Origin: JBJHCA01 sp050485785
GTDB lineage: Bacteria > Bacteroidota > Bacteroidia > Chitinophagales > Saprospiraceae
Assembly (NCBI GenBank): GCA_050485785.1
Contig: JBJHCA010000062.1
Coordinates: 1-20,136, forward strand
Direction: 5' to 3'
Length of the DNA stretch: 20,136 bases
The position numbers and the translations under genes are program-made. Below, in pieces: positions 1 to 8,800 of the stretch; the stretch's first letter is position 1, and each line of letters opens with the position of its first letter. Under the pieces are notes generated by a model, which saw nothing but the letters and a program-made list of their open reading frames with translations, made no database searches and was not told where the DNA came from.

Positions 1-1
1 T

Positions 2-655
2 CCGTTTAATCTTGCTAGTATTCTGCTTGGTCTAACACCTACCCATTTTTTTAAAAACCTGCTTATTATTAACATCATCATGTTTGTAGCCACACTGGCT
101 ATGGGCGATCAGATGTTTTACTGGTTTGGCCTTTATTACCCTGCATCGGAGTATTTCAGACCATATCAGCTGGTAACGCACATGTTTATGCATGCCGGCT
201 TCGGTCACTTGTTCTTCAACATGTTTGTTCTGGCTATGCTGGGCCCCCCGGTCGAAGCCTACCTGGGTTCAAAAAGATTCCTGTTCTTCTATTTCCTTTG
301 CGGTTTCGGTGCCCTGGCATTACACATTTTTGTCAGGTACCTCGAACTGGATGCGCTGAGCCCCGGGGAATATCAAATGATCATGCAAAGCCGTGGTTCA
401 CTGATGGTAGGTGCTTCAGGTGCTATTTACGGTGTGCTGCTGGGCTTTGGCATGTTTTTTCCCAACAGCGTTCTACAGCTGATCATTCCCCCGGTTCCCA
501 TCAGAGCCAAGTATTTTGTAGCCATACTCATTGTTCTTGAGCTGTTTTTAGGGCTCAATCCAACTCCCGGAAGCAATATTGCTCACTTTGCTCATCTCGG
601 GGGAATGGTGTTTGGTTTCTTATATATCATTTTGTGGGTTCGAAGACGACACTGA
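2..655 (+). CDS. Rhomboid family intramembrane serine protease (5' end cut by window)
   Basis: The reading frame is open to the left edge, so the N-terminus lies outside the window; 217 residues are visible, and the first in-frame ATG, at 80, is internal to the fold. Rhomboids cleave transmembrane segments inside the bilayer with a Ser-His dyad. The sequence shows the family pattern in order: HMFMHAGFGHLFFNM in the second membrane segment (His and Asn of the oxyanion region), GASGAIYG with the catalytic Ser encoded at 416-418, and AHFAHLGG with the catalytic His in the last conserved segment. It is hydrophobic throughout and ends with a short basic tail. The visible start (NLLIINIIMF) resembles the first transmembrane segment of Bacteroidota rhomboids, so only a few residues are probably missing. 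Lon follows after 147 bases; no operon link is shown. The substrate is unknown. Confidence 0.95.
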   Translation, partial: PFNLASILLGLTPTHFFKNLLIINIIMFVATLAMGDQMFYWFGLYYPASEYFRPYQLVTHMFMHAGFGHLFFNMFVLAMLGPPVEAYLGSKRFLFFYFLCGFGALALHIFVRYLELDALSPGEYQMIMQSRGSLMVGASGAIYGVLLGFGMFFPNSVLQLIIPPVPIRAKYFVAILIVLELFLGLNPTPGSNIAHFAHLGGMVFGFLYIILWVRRRH

Positions 656-802
656 CCCTGTGTCGGTCATTGGCCTGCTTTTATGGCAGATACTCGGTCG
701 TGGCATAAATATTGCCCTATGGCCGCATTATTGATCATCACCGACTGCCTGTCAGTTTGACAGCCAGACGGCAATGTTTTAGCTACAACTATTGACAGAC
801 CT

Positions 803-3208
803 ATGTTTGAAGAAAGATACAGAAATTCCGGCGAAGATACTGAGGGTGAAGACTTTATGCCTATTGTTACCATTGAGGAAAACGATGAGACCAGTGCACT
901 GGATGAGATTCCGGCCATGTTGCCCCTGGTAGCGCTCAAAAATACTGTCCTGTTTCCGGGTAATGTTATCCCCATCACTATCGGCCGGGATAAATCAATT
1001 AAAGCAATTCAATATGCCTATGAGTCTACCAAACTGGTGGGTGTTCTCTCCCAAAGAGATGCCTCAATCGAAAACCCGGCCGAAGCAGACCTGTACCATG
1101 TTGGAACGGTGGCCCGTATAGTGAAGCTGCTCAAAATGCCCGACGGTAATACCACGGCTATTCTTCAGGGCCGCAGAAGATTTGAACTCAAGGGTATGCT
1201 GGGTACAGAACCCTTTTTGCAGGGTTCTGCCGAAATCCTGCAATCGCATATGCCTGAGCAAACCCTGGAGTTCGACGCCCTGATCCGGTCAATTAATGAA
1301 CTGGCCCGTGATATCATCAACCTGTCGCCCAATATTCCTTCCGAGGCCAGCCTCATGCTCGATAACATCGATAAGCCGGCTTTTCTGCTCAATTTTATTG
1401 CCTCCAATATGAGCCTTAAAATTGCCGACAAGCAAAATCTCCTTGAAATTAACGACCTGGCTGCCAAGGCTAAAGCAATCATAGCACATATGAATAACGA
1501 GCTCCAGGTGCTGAGGATAAAAGGCCAAATAGATAATAAGGTGAGGGTTGATATCGAAAAGCAGCAGCGCGACTACTTTCTCAATCAGCAACTCCGAACA
1601 ATCCAGGAAGAATTGGGCCAAAGCACACCCGAAAAAGAACTCGATGAACTGGAGAAAAAAGCCCGGGGTAAAAAATGGCCTGAACATGTTTCCAAAGCGT
1701 TCAACCGCGAAATGAAAAAAGCCCGCCGTACCAACCCGGCCATGCCGGAATACGGCGTTACGCTCACCTACCTCGAACTCTTGCTCGACCTCCCATGGGA
1801 AAAATATACCAAGGACAACTTCGATCTAAACAGAGTGGAAAAAGTGCTGGACAAAGACCATTTCGGACTGGAAAAAGTTAAAGAGCGCATTCTTGAACAC
1901 CTCGCTGTCCTCAAACTGAAAGGCGATCTGAAAGCACCGATTATTTGCCTGGCCGGCCCTCCGGGTGTGGGTAAAACAAGCCTTGGCAAGTCTGTAGCCA
2001 ATGCCCTCAACCGCAATTATATCCGCATCTCCCTGGGCGGCCTCCACGATGAATCTGAAATTCGCGGACACCGCAAAACTTACATCGGAGCTATGCCGGG
2101 CCGTATCGTGCAATCTCTGCGAAAAGCACAGTCATCCAACCCCGTGTTTATCCTCGATGAAATCGATAAGGTGGGCAAGGACTTCAGAGGTGATCCTTCT
2201 TCTGCTTTGCTCGAAGTGCTGGATCCCGAACAAAATGCTACCTTTTACGACAATTACCTGGAGCTGGAATACGACCTGTCCAAAGTATTGTTTATTGCCA
2301 CGGCCAATTCGCTCAACAGCATCCAAAGTGCTTTGCTCGACCGCATGGAGGTTATCCATATTTCCGGTTACAGCGAAGAAGAAAAGATCGAAATCGCCAA
2401 AAGGCACCTCATTCCACGCCAACGCAAAGAACACGGCCTCAAAAGCGAACAGGTCAGCATCAGAAAATCAGCTCTATCTGCACTTATCCGCGATTATACC
2501 CGCGAAAGCGGTGTGCGAGAACTGGAAAGACGAATAGCCGCTGTTATGCGCCATGTCGCGAAAAATGTTGCCATGGATGCCCCCTATCCGCGCCACATCA
2601 GCAATGACAATGTAGCCTCTATACTTGGTCCGCGCAAATACTCCCGCGATGCCTACCAGATAGCCGGCATTCCTGGCGTTACCATCGGATTGGCATGGAC
2701 ACCCGTGGGTGGCGATATCCTGTTTGTGGAAACCAGCCTCAGTAAAGGCAAAGGCAACATCACCCTCACCGGTAACCTCGGAGATGTAATGAAGGAGTCG
2801 GCCACCACCGCACTCAGCTACCTGAAAGCCCGCGCAGAAAAACTGGACATTCCAATGGACAGCTTCGACCAGCAAAACATTCATATCCACGTACCCGAAG
2901 GAGCCATCCCCAAAGACGGTCCATCTGCTGGCATTACTATGCTGGTATCCGTGGCCTCAGCTTACCTCAAAAAAAATGTAAAAGACTACCTGGCCATGAG
3001 CGGCGAAATCACTTTAAGAGGAAAAGTGCTACCAGTTGGCGGCATCAAGGAAAAAGTGCTGGCCGCAAGAAGAGCTGGGATCAGAGAGATCATTCTGTCC
3101 AAAGACAACGAAAAAGACGTCAACGAAATCAAAGCAGAATACCTAGAAGGGCTCACTTTCCACTACACAAGCAGCATGGACGAAGTGCTCAGTATTGCCC
3201 TCGCTTAA
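803..3208 (+). CDS. lon: ATP-dependent Lon protease
   Basis: Complete 801-residue Lon, the cytoplasmic AAA+ serine protease that degrades misfolded and selected regulatory proteins. The N-terminal LON substrate-binding domain (about residues 35-240, starting MLPLVALKNTVLFPG) is followed by a coiled-coil linker, the AAA+ module with Walker A GPPGVGKT (385-392) and Walker B VFILDEIDKV, and the C-terminal protease domain. The catalytic dyad is visible: Ser708 in PKDGPSAG and Lys751 in GGIKEK, 43 residues apart as in E. coli Lon (Ser679/Lys722). The length is normal for the phylum. The chosen ATG gives an acidic N-terminal extension (residues 1-30). A later ATG at 857 is possible, but it would trim only this tail. 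There is no clear Shine-Dalgarno sequence and no obvious terminator after the stop codon. Confidence 0.98.
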   Translation: MFEERYRNSGEDTEGEDFMPIVTIEENDETSALDEIPAMLPLVALKNTVLFPGNVIPITIGRDKSIKAIQYAYESTKLVGVLSQRDASIENPAEADLYHVGTVARIVKLLKMPDGNTTAILQGRRRFELKGMLGTEPFLQGSAEILQSHMPEQTLEFDALIRSINELARDIINLSPNIPSEASLMLDNIDKPAFLLNFIASNMSLKIADKQNLLEINDLAAKAKAIIAHMNNELQVLRIKGQIDNKVRVDIEKQQRDYFLNQQLRTIQEELGQSTPEKELDELEKKARGKKWPEHVSKAFNREMKKARRTNPAMPEYGVTLTYLELLLDLPWEKYTKDNFDLNRVEKVLDKDHFGLEKVKERILEHLAVLKLKGDLKAPIICLAGPPGVGKTSLGKSVANALNRNYIRISLGGLHDESEIRGHRKTYIGAMPGRIVQSLRKAQSSNPVFILDEIDKVGKDFRGDPSSALLEVLDPEQNATFYDNYLELEYDLSKVLFIATANSLNSIQSALLDRMEVIHISGYSEEEKIEIAKRHLIPRQRKEHGLKSEQVSIRKSALSALIRDYTRESGVRELERRIAAVMRHVAKNVAMDAPYPRHISNDNVASILGPRKYSRDAYQIAGIPGVTIGLAWTPVGGDILFVETSLSKGKGNITLTGNLGDVMKESATTALSYLKARAEKLDIPMDSFDQQNIHIHVPEGAIPKDGPSAGITMLVSVASAYLKKNVKDYLAMSGEITLRGKVLPVGGIKEKVLAARRAGIREIILSKDNEKDVNEIKAEYLEGLTFHYTSSMDEVLSIALA

Positions 3209-3281
3209 AACGGAAAAACCATAACACTCCCGGCAATGCTCTTAGGCAATGAACAGCTCTTTTGTTGTGGGATTATGATGA

Positions 3282-3307
3282 ATATCTCTTTGTTTTACCG
3301 CTCCGCG
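3282..3307 (+). repeat. Intergenic repeat copy 1 (upstream of sigma factor gene)
   Basis: This 26-base stretch begins ATATCTCTTTGTT and ends CCGCTCCGCG. It recurs upstream of the MATE gene at 18904-18930, with about 24 of 27 aligned positions identical and one gap. In this copy the CCGC-TCC-GCG core can form only a short hairpin. It lies about 106 bases before the sigma factor start and contains the TTTG of a possible -33 element. Its function is unknown: it may be a shared regulatory element or a member of a dispersed repeat family. Confidence 0.6.
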
Positions 3308-3321
3308 ATTGGATAATTTTT
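3289..3321 (+). promoter_or_regulatory. Possible Bacteroidota-type promoter upstream of sigma factor gene
   Basis: TTTG at 3289-3292 is separated by 21 bases from TAATTTTT at 3314-3321. The second element matches the Bacteroidota -7 consensus TAnnTTTG at every specified position except the last, and the spacing is within the reported range. It would give a leader of roughly 85 bases before the start codon. It overlaps repeat copy 1. Sequence match only. Confidence 0.35.
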
Positions 3322-3400
3322 CCGTAAAAAAACTACCACAAAGTCGCACTGGCGTAATCTTTTAGACCTGCACCGGCACAGCTTTGTGTTTTTTTATAAG

Positions 3401-3408
3401 TACCTTTG
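3401..3408 (+). promoter_or_regulatory. Perfect -7 element TACCTTTG just before sigma factor start
   Basis: TACCTTTG matches TAnnTTTG exactly and ends five bases before the ATG at 3414. If used, it would make a leaderless or nearly leaderless mRNA. No TTG is found at the expected 17-23 bases upstream; the nearest TTTG is 14 bases away. Its position also argues against starting the protein at the upstream TTG at 3384. Confidence 0.4.
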
Positions 3409-3413
3409 TAATC

Positions 3414-3992
3414 ATGGAGGACAAGCTTCTGAAACATGAAAAGGATGCAATCTTTAATCGTGAGCTTCTGCCTCATCTCGATGCCCTCTATAATTTTGCC
3501 TACCACCTCAGCTACAACGAAAGCGATGCCAACGATCTGGTCCAGGAAACCTACCTGAAAGCATACCGCTCCATCGATAAATATATGCAGGGAACCAATG
3601 GCAAGGCCTGGCTCTTCAAAATTCTCAAAAATGCCTTCATCAACGAGTACCGACGTAAAAACACCCGGCCGGCCAACATCGATTATGAAGATATCATAGC
3701 CTACCAGGACAACGATGACCAGGAAGGTACCACCTACAGCGATTTGCGCGAAGAATTGTTTGAATCCATGATTGGTGATGAAGTAACCTTTGCCATCAAT
3801 ACTCTCCCTGTTGACTTTCGCTTGGTAATACTGCTGTGTGACCTGGAAGGCTTTACCTATGAAGAAATTGCACGCATAGTGGATATCCCCATCGGTACCG
3901 TAAGATCCCGGCTCCACAGAGCTCGCAATATGCTCAAGGATAAACTGAAAAGTTATGCCATAAAAATGGGATACCTGAGAAAAAAACAATAA
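3414..3992 (+). CDS. ECF (sigma-24 type) RNA polymerase sigma factor
   Basis: 192-residue ECF sigma factor that directs RNA polymerase to a specific promoter set. Region 2 covers about residues 22-85, with LYNFAYHLSYNESDANDLVQ and the conserved KAWLFKILKNAFINEYRR segment. Region 4 covers about 125-180, with the LPVDFRLVILLCDLEG lead-in and a helix-turn-helix (YEEIARIVDIPIGTVRSRLH). An acidic linker (95-115) joins them. There is no extra C-terminal domain. The frame can be extended to a TTG at 3384, but the ATG at 3414 fits the usual start of this family and follows a perfect -7 element. A 75-residue protein begins 83 bases downstream and is probably a co-transcribed partner. This is the common Bacteroidota stand-alone ECF type; its regulon cannot be deduced from the sequence. 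Confidence 0.95.
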   Translation: MEDKLLKHEKDAIFNRELLPHLDALYNFAYHLSYNESDANDLVQETYLKAYRSIDKYMQGTNGKAWLFKILKNAFINEYRRKNTRPANIDYEDIIAYQDNDDQEGTTYSDLREELFESMIGDEVTFAINTLPVDFRLVILLCDLEGFTYEEIARIVDIPIGTVRSRLHRARNMLKDKLKSYAIKMGYLRKKQ

Positions 3993-4075
3993 ATGGAACA
4001 GATTCTGCTTCAATCTGGTTGTAATTGCTGAATGCCCCACAACCGTAGCAGGTGAAGTAACCTAAATTATTCTGT

Positions 4076-4303
4076 ATGAAACGCGAACCGGCTGCATACT
4101 CACCCGAACCCAATGACACCTCTTCTCAACAGAAAGTAAGTGAAGAGTCTCCTGTATGGTCGGCTATTGGACATCCCGATGAGAATTCCGGGCCGCACGA
4201 CGAACAAGCCTTCAGGCAATTCATTCAATCCAGCCTGAGCCGCAAGAAGCCTTCTCCTGCTGTTCTTCACAATATCATTAAGCAGATTCAGCGGACCTCT
4301 TGA
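4076..4303 (+). CDS. Small hypothetical protein, possible degenerate anti-sigma partner
   Basis: 75-residue hydrophilic protein with no signal peptide or membrane segment. The first 45 residues are Pro/Ser/Glu-rich and probably disordered. The C-terminal 30 (FRQFIQSSLSRKKPSPAVLHNIIKQI) form a predicted helical segment. That tail resembles, from memory, the end of the small zf-HC2-type anti-sigma factors that follow ECF sigma genes in Bacteroidota (pattern F..FI...L.RK..SP.L...I...I). The HxxxCxxC zinc site of those proteins is absent, and the whole protein has no cysteine. It lies 83 bases after the sigma gene on the same strand, so co-transcription is likely. Its stop codon overlaps the 3' end of the convergent HTTM gene by 16 bases. 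The anti-sigma role is inference. Confidence 0.7.
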   Translation: MKREPAAYSPEPNDTSSQQKVSEESPVWSAIGHPDENSGPHDEQAFRQFIQSSLSRKKPSPAVLHNIIKQIQRTS

Positions 4304-5655
4304 CCCTGTACCTGTGTATCCGGATGCGGACTGATAATCCCGGCAGACCTGAACCACCTGAATCGCTCTGTTGAAAGATTGATTTCCGGCTCAATATACG
4401 TGGCTCTCGGTCGCCCGTTCAGGCTACAGGTAATCCGTGCGTAAACCTCCACTTCACTTTCCCATTGTTCACTGTAAGTGTCTCTCAGGTAATGCGCCAT
4501 CTGCAGAATCATATCCGGATGGGTCAACATTATCCTGTGCTGCCTCGATGTAATAATACTCCGTGGCCAAACCTTTTCCTGTTTCTCTCCTCCAGCTTCA
4601 TTCACAATAAAATATCCGCTTCCCGTTTTACTTCTCAGCATCATTCTCCATGCATACCTGTGCCCTTCCTCCGTCCAGGCTACATCTCCCGGAAAAAAAT
4701 GATGCCTCACCGGCATGTAAAAATGAAACGCCGCATAAATAGCCAGACCCGGCAATACAAGCCTGTTTATTGTTGAAGTAGACATACGACGGCTGAAGTA
4801 TTCTTCTGATACCTCATAGTGCCGCTCAAACCACCGGCCCAGCCACGGCAACTTTCTGGGAAATGACGGACTGAAAAACAAAGATGTTAACATCAGCGAT
4901 AACCACGGAAATGTACCGATATTGAAAAATATGTGATTGCTCAAATGAAATAATACAGCAGCTGCAAATGCATACAGCCTGAATCTTTTACTGAGCATGA
5001 AAAATACAATGCTAAGATCAAAAATCACCCCGCCATAGCTGATGAAATAGGCAAACCAAAGTTCCTCAATAAATGGCCCGAAAAACAATGGTTGTTTTAC
5101 GTTGGGCAGCCATATCTGCAATGGAAGCGCTTGCAACCAGTCGCTGTTTAACTTGGCAATACCGCCAAAAAAATATACTACTCCCATGCTGAAACAGAGC
5201 AAAAACAAGTGCCACCCGTACAGAACGCCGGGTTGCTCATGGCCATCGAAAAACCTTCCCTGCCGGTGAAGCGGAATAATGAAGCACAACAGACAAAGCA
5301 CGATAGTCAAATATCCATGGTTGAGATACAGGCTTTTCTCTACCAGGAAAAACCATGCATACACTGCCGTCATCAGTGTTACTCCCATGTAATACCACCT
5401 GCCCGCTGCAAACATGGCTGCACCTGCACACCCTGCCATAGTTACAAAAAGCAACATGGTATCTGATGGCATGGGCACCCAGCCAAAACCATAATACGTG
5501 AACTGAACAGGACTTGCTGCCAGGTCACTGATCACACCCGATAAATAGGTGTTCATGATGTCAGTAATCAATAAAAAGCCAAACACAACCCTGAACATGA
5601 CAAGTGACGCAGGATCAATGGGTCGTATTAAAAAATGAGTAAATTGGCGCTTCAT
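4288..5655 (-). CDS. HTTM domain membrane protein (vitamin K-dependent gamma-carboxylase-like)
   Basis: 455-residue polytopic membrane protein of the HTTM/VKGC family. Several hydrophobic segments fill about residues 18-330, followed by a soluble C-terminal domain. Family marks are visible: the N-terminal PIDPASLVMFRVVFG segment, EKSLYLNHGYL (106-116), FGGIAKLNSDWL (163-174), LSNHIFFNIGTFPW (238-251), GHRYAWRMMLRSKTG (331-345) and NGRP (413-416) near the C-terminus. In human gamma-glutamyl carboxylase the Lys of the corresponding KLD.DW-type motif acts as the catalytic base; Lys168 sits in the comparable position here. Bacterial members mostly have no proven reaction, so true carboxylation is uncertain. 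The gene stands alone on the minus strand, divergent from the DUF4175 gene (171-base gap), and its 3' end overlaps the small sigma-partner gene. Confidence 0.9.
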   Translation of the reverse strand: MKRQFTHFLIRPIDPASLVMFRVVFGFLLITDIMNTYLSGVISDLAASPVQFTYYGFGWVPMPSDTMLLFVTMAGCAGAAMFAAGRWYYMGVTLMTAVYAWFFLVEKSLYLNHGYLTIVLCLLCFIIPLHRQGRFFDGHEQPGVLYGWHLFLLCFSMGVVYFFGGIAKLNSDWLQALPLQIWLPNVKQPLFFGPFIEELWFAYFISYGGVIFDLSIVFFMLSKRFRLYAFAAAVLFHLSNHIFFNIGTFPWLSLMLTSLFFSPSFPRKLPWLGRWFERHYEVSEEYFSRRMSTSTINRLVLPGLAIYAAFHFYMPVRHHFFPGDVAWTEEGHRYAWRMMLRSKTGSGYFIVNEAGGEKQEKVWPRSIITSRQHRIMLTHPDMILQMAHYLRDTYSEQWESEVEVYARITCSLNGRPRATYIEPEINLSTERFRWFRSAGIISPHPDTQVQGQEVR

Positions 5656-5826
5656 ACTGCAATATTTTGCAAATTGCCGCTAAATATAGTAGCTTGCAGG
5701 AACCCGCGTATTACCTTTAAGGTTATTGTTTCGTTATTTTATCGTCATGGCAAACAATACCGTGATAAAACACAAGTTGATATACCCGGCCGGATAACCC
5801 AACACTAGAAGCGACCTGAAGCAAAT

Positions 5827-8800
5827 ATGGACAACTACAGCTCCCTGATACACAAACTCGACAGATTTATCAGAAAATACTACCTCAATCAGCTGATTAA
5901 AGGCAGTATGCTATTAGTTGCGCTCTCCGGAGCCACTTTTATTCTGATCAATATTCTGGAACACTTCTATTACTTTGAACCCGGAGTGCGCAAAGTGATG
6001 TTCAGTTCTTTTGTGGGTATCAGTTTGCTGGCCTTTGCCTGGTGGGTTTTGCTGCCACTGCTCCATTACTTCAGGCTTGGGCGTCTTATTTCTCATGAAC
6101 AAGCCGCAGAAATTATCGGCAACCACTTTGCCGATGTTAAAGACAAACTGCTCAATATTCTTCAGTTGAAGAAAATGGCAGGCGGCAGTACTGATGCTGC
6201 ACTCATTATGGCCGGTATCAATCAAAAAACGGAAGATATTAAATGGGTCCCCTTCCGACGAGCCATCAACCTCTCCGAAAATAAACGGTATTTTATTTTT
6301 GTACTCCCGCCTCTGCTCGTTCTTGGTGCTTTACTGATTTCCAGCGACTTGATTGAAAACAGTACCACAAGACTAGTGCAAAGCAATAAGCACTTTGAAA
6401 GGCCAATGCCCTTTCATTTCAATATCATCAATCAAGAAGAACTCGAGGTTATTCAATTTGGTGACTTCAAGCTCGAAGTGCAAACCACCGGGCAGTTTAT
6501 TCCTAACGATGCATATATCATTGTAGATGATTACCGCTATCGCCTTCAGCGTGACCAGCATGACAGATCCAGATTTTACTACACCTTTAAAAACGTACAG
6601 CGGGATATCCCTTTTAGATTCGAATCAGGTATTGTGCGATCTGCTCCTTCCATGTTAGAGGTGATCATGAAACCTACCATCGCAGGGTTCGCCACCAGAC
6701 TCGAATTTCCGGCATATACCGGCTTGAAGCCTGAAACACTTCGGCAAACCGGAGACCTTCAGGTTCCCGCAGGAACAAAAGTATTTTGGGATATAAAAAC
6801 TGATTTCAGTGAACAGCTCTTTGTTCGCTTCGGCCCCGAAAATGACAGTATACAATCTCTAAGCCGATCAGCACCGGATACATACACCATGAGCAAGAGG
6901 TTTCTCGCAAATGAAAGATACACGCTTTTTACTTCCAGTAAAAAACTACCCCTTGCCGACTCCGTGAGTTACAGTATTTCCGTTGTCCCCGATGAACATC
7001 CGAAAATACAGGTTGAAGAGTTTATTGACAGTATGGACAACCGGCTCCGGTTCCACATTGGCGAAGTTTCGGATGATTACGGAATTAGAAGGGTCACATT
7101 TAACTACAGTATTAATAATGAAGATCAACGGGGAGAAGTGATCACTGAACCAGTACTTTCTGCTTCCGGCAGAGCTGCAGCATTTGATTATGTGTTCAAC
7201 ATCAGAAACCTCGAACTGAAACCCGGTGATAATGTAGTATACTTTTTTGAAGTGTTTGATAATGATGGCGTTAATGGCAGCAAATCAACACGGTCGCAAA
7301 TAATGAGCTACCGGATGCCTACGCTGGAAGAGTGGAGAGAACAGGAAGAAGAAAACCAGGAGTCCATTAAGAGAAACCTGGACGAAGGGAAAAAAGAAAT
7401 TTCCGACATCCGGCAACAAACCCGGGAATACCGTGAACGCCTCCTGCAAAAGGAAGAAATCGACTGGCAGGACCGAAAGGAACTGGAACGCCTTCTTGAG
7501 CAGCGTCGCCAAATGGAAAGGAATATCCAGGAATCCAAAGACCTCTTCAGACAGAACCTCGAACAGCAAAGGGATTATGAGCAACCCCGTCCTGATATTC
7601 TCGAAAAACAGGAAAAACTGCAGGAACTCATGGAGCAATTGATGGATGATGAACTCCGAGAACTGCTCAAAAAGATGGAAGAGCTTCTTCACGAGATGAA
7701 CCGCGATGATCTGCTGGACAACCTGATGGAACTTGAACTCAACGAACAGGAACTGGTCAAAGAGCTCGACAGAATGATGGAATTGTTCAAACAACTGGAG
7801 CTTGAACACGAAATGAATAAAGCCATCGACGATCTTCAAAAATTGGCGGAAGAACAACAACAACTGTCTGAAGATACCAAATCCGGCGAACATTCCAAAG
7901 AAGAACTCATGGAACGCCAAAAGGAAATCGAACAGAAGTTTGAACAGATTCAGGAAAGGCTTGACAACATTGAACAAAAGAATCAGGAACTCGAAAGTCC
8001 CCATAATCTGGGTAATCTGAATGAACAATCAGATGGTGTTATGGAAGATATGCAACAGGGCATGCAACAACTCCAGCAAAACAACCAGGACGGGGCTTCT
8101 GAAAAGCAACAGGATGCATCTGATAAAATGAAAGATATGGCTCAGAATATGAGCAACATGATGCAGGCTTCATCCATGGCTCAAATGATGGAAGACATGG
8201 AATCGCTGCGTCAGATCCTCGACAATCTCATCAGGCTTTCTTTCGATCAGGAAGATATAATGGAGGACATCAAAGTAACCACTATCAATACTCCTGAATA
8301 CGTTCGCCTCGTCAGGGAACAGTTCCGTCTTAAAGATGACTTCAGAATAGTGGAAGACAGTCTGCACGCTCTGAGTAAAAGAGTGTTTCAGATTGAATCA
8401 TTCATCAATGACAAAGTAACCGATGTTAAACGCAATTTTGATCAGGCCATATATCAGCTCGAAGAAAGGGTTGTGAATCGCGGTACCGGACATCAGCATG
8501 CTGCCATGACGGCATTGAACGATCTCGCACTCATGTTAAGTGAGGTGATGCAGCAAATGCAGCAACAAATGGCAGGAAATATGAGTGGCGATCAGATGTG
8601 CCAAAGCCCAGGAGGCCAGGGAGGCGGTAACCCCCGTCCAAATCTTGGACAAATGCAGCAACAGCTTAATCAGCAATTGCAGCAAATGCAACAAGGCCAA
8701 TCTCCCGGAGGGCAGGATGGAATGAGTAGACAATTTGCCGAAATGGCCCGAAGACAGGCCGCAATCCGAAGGGCACTGGAACAGCTACAACAAGAGAAGA

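Noticed and set aside
800..808. TATGTTTG as a -7 promoter element for lon
   Set aside because: It includes the lon start codon itself and has no -33 partner.
3333..4040. 235-residue minus-strand frame over the sigma factor gene
   Set aside because: Antisense of a clear ECF sigma factor; the composition is not protein-like and has no recognisable motif.
7285..8028. 247-residue open frame on the minus strand inside the DUF4175 gene
   Set aside because: It is the antisense of a Glu/Gln/Leu coiled coil, which gives a Phe/Leu-rich artefact; no family features.
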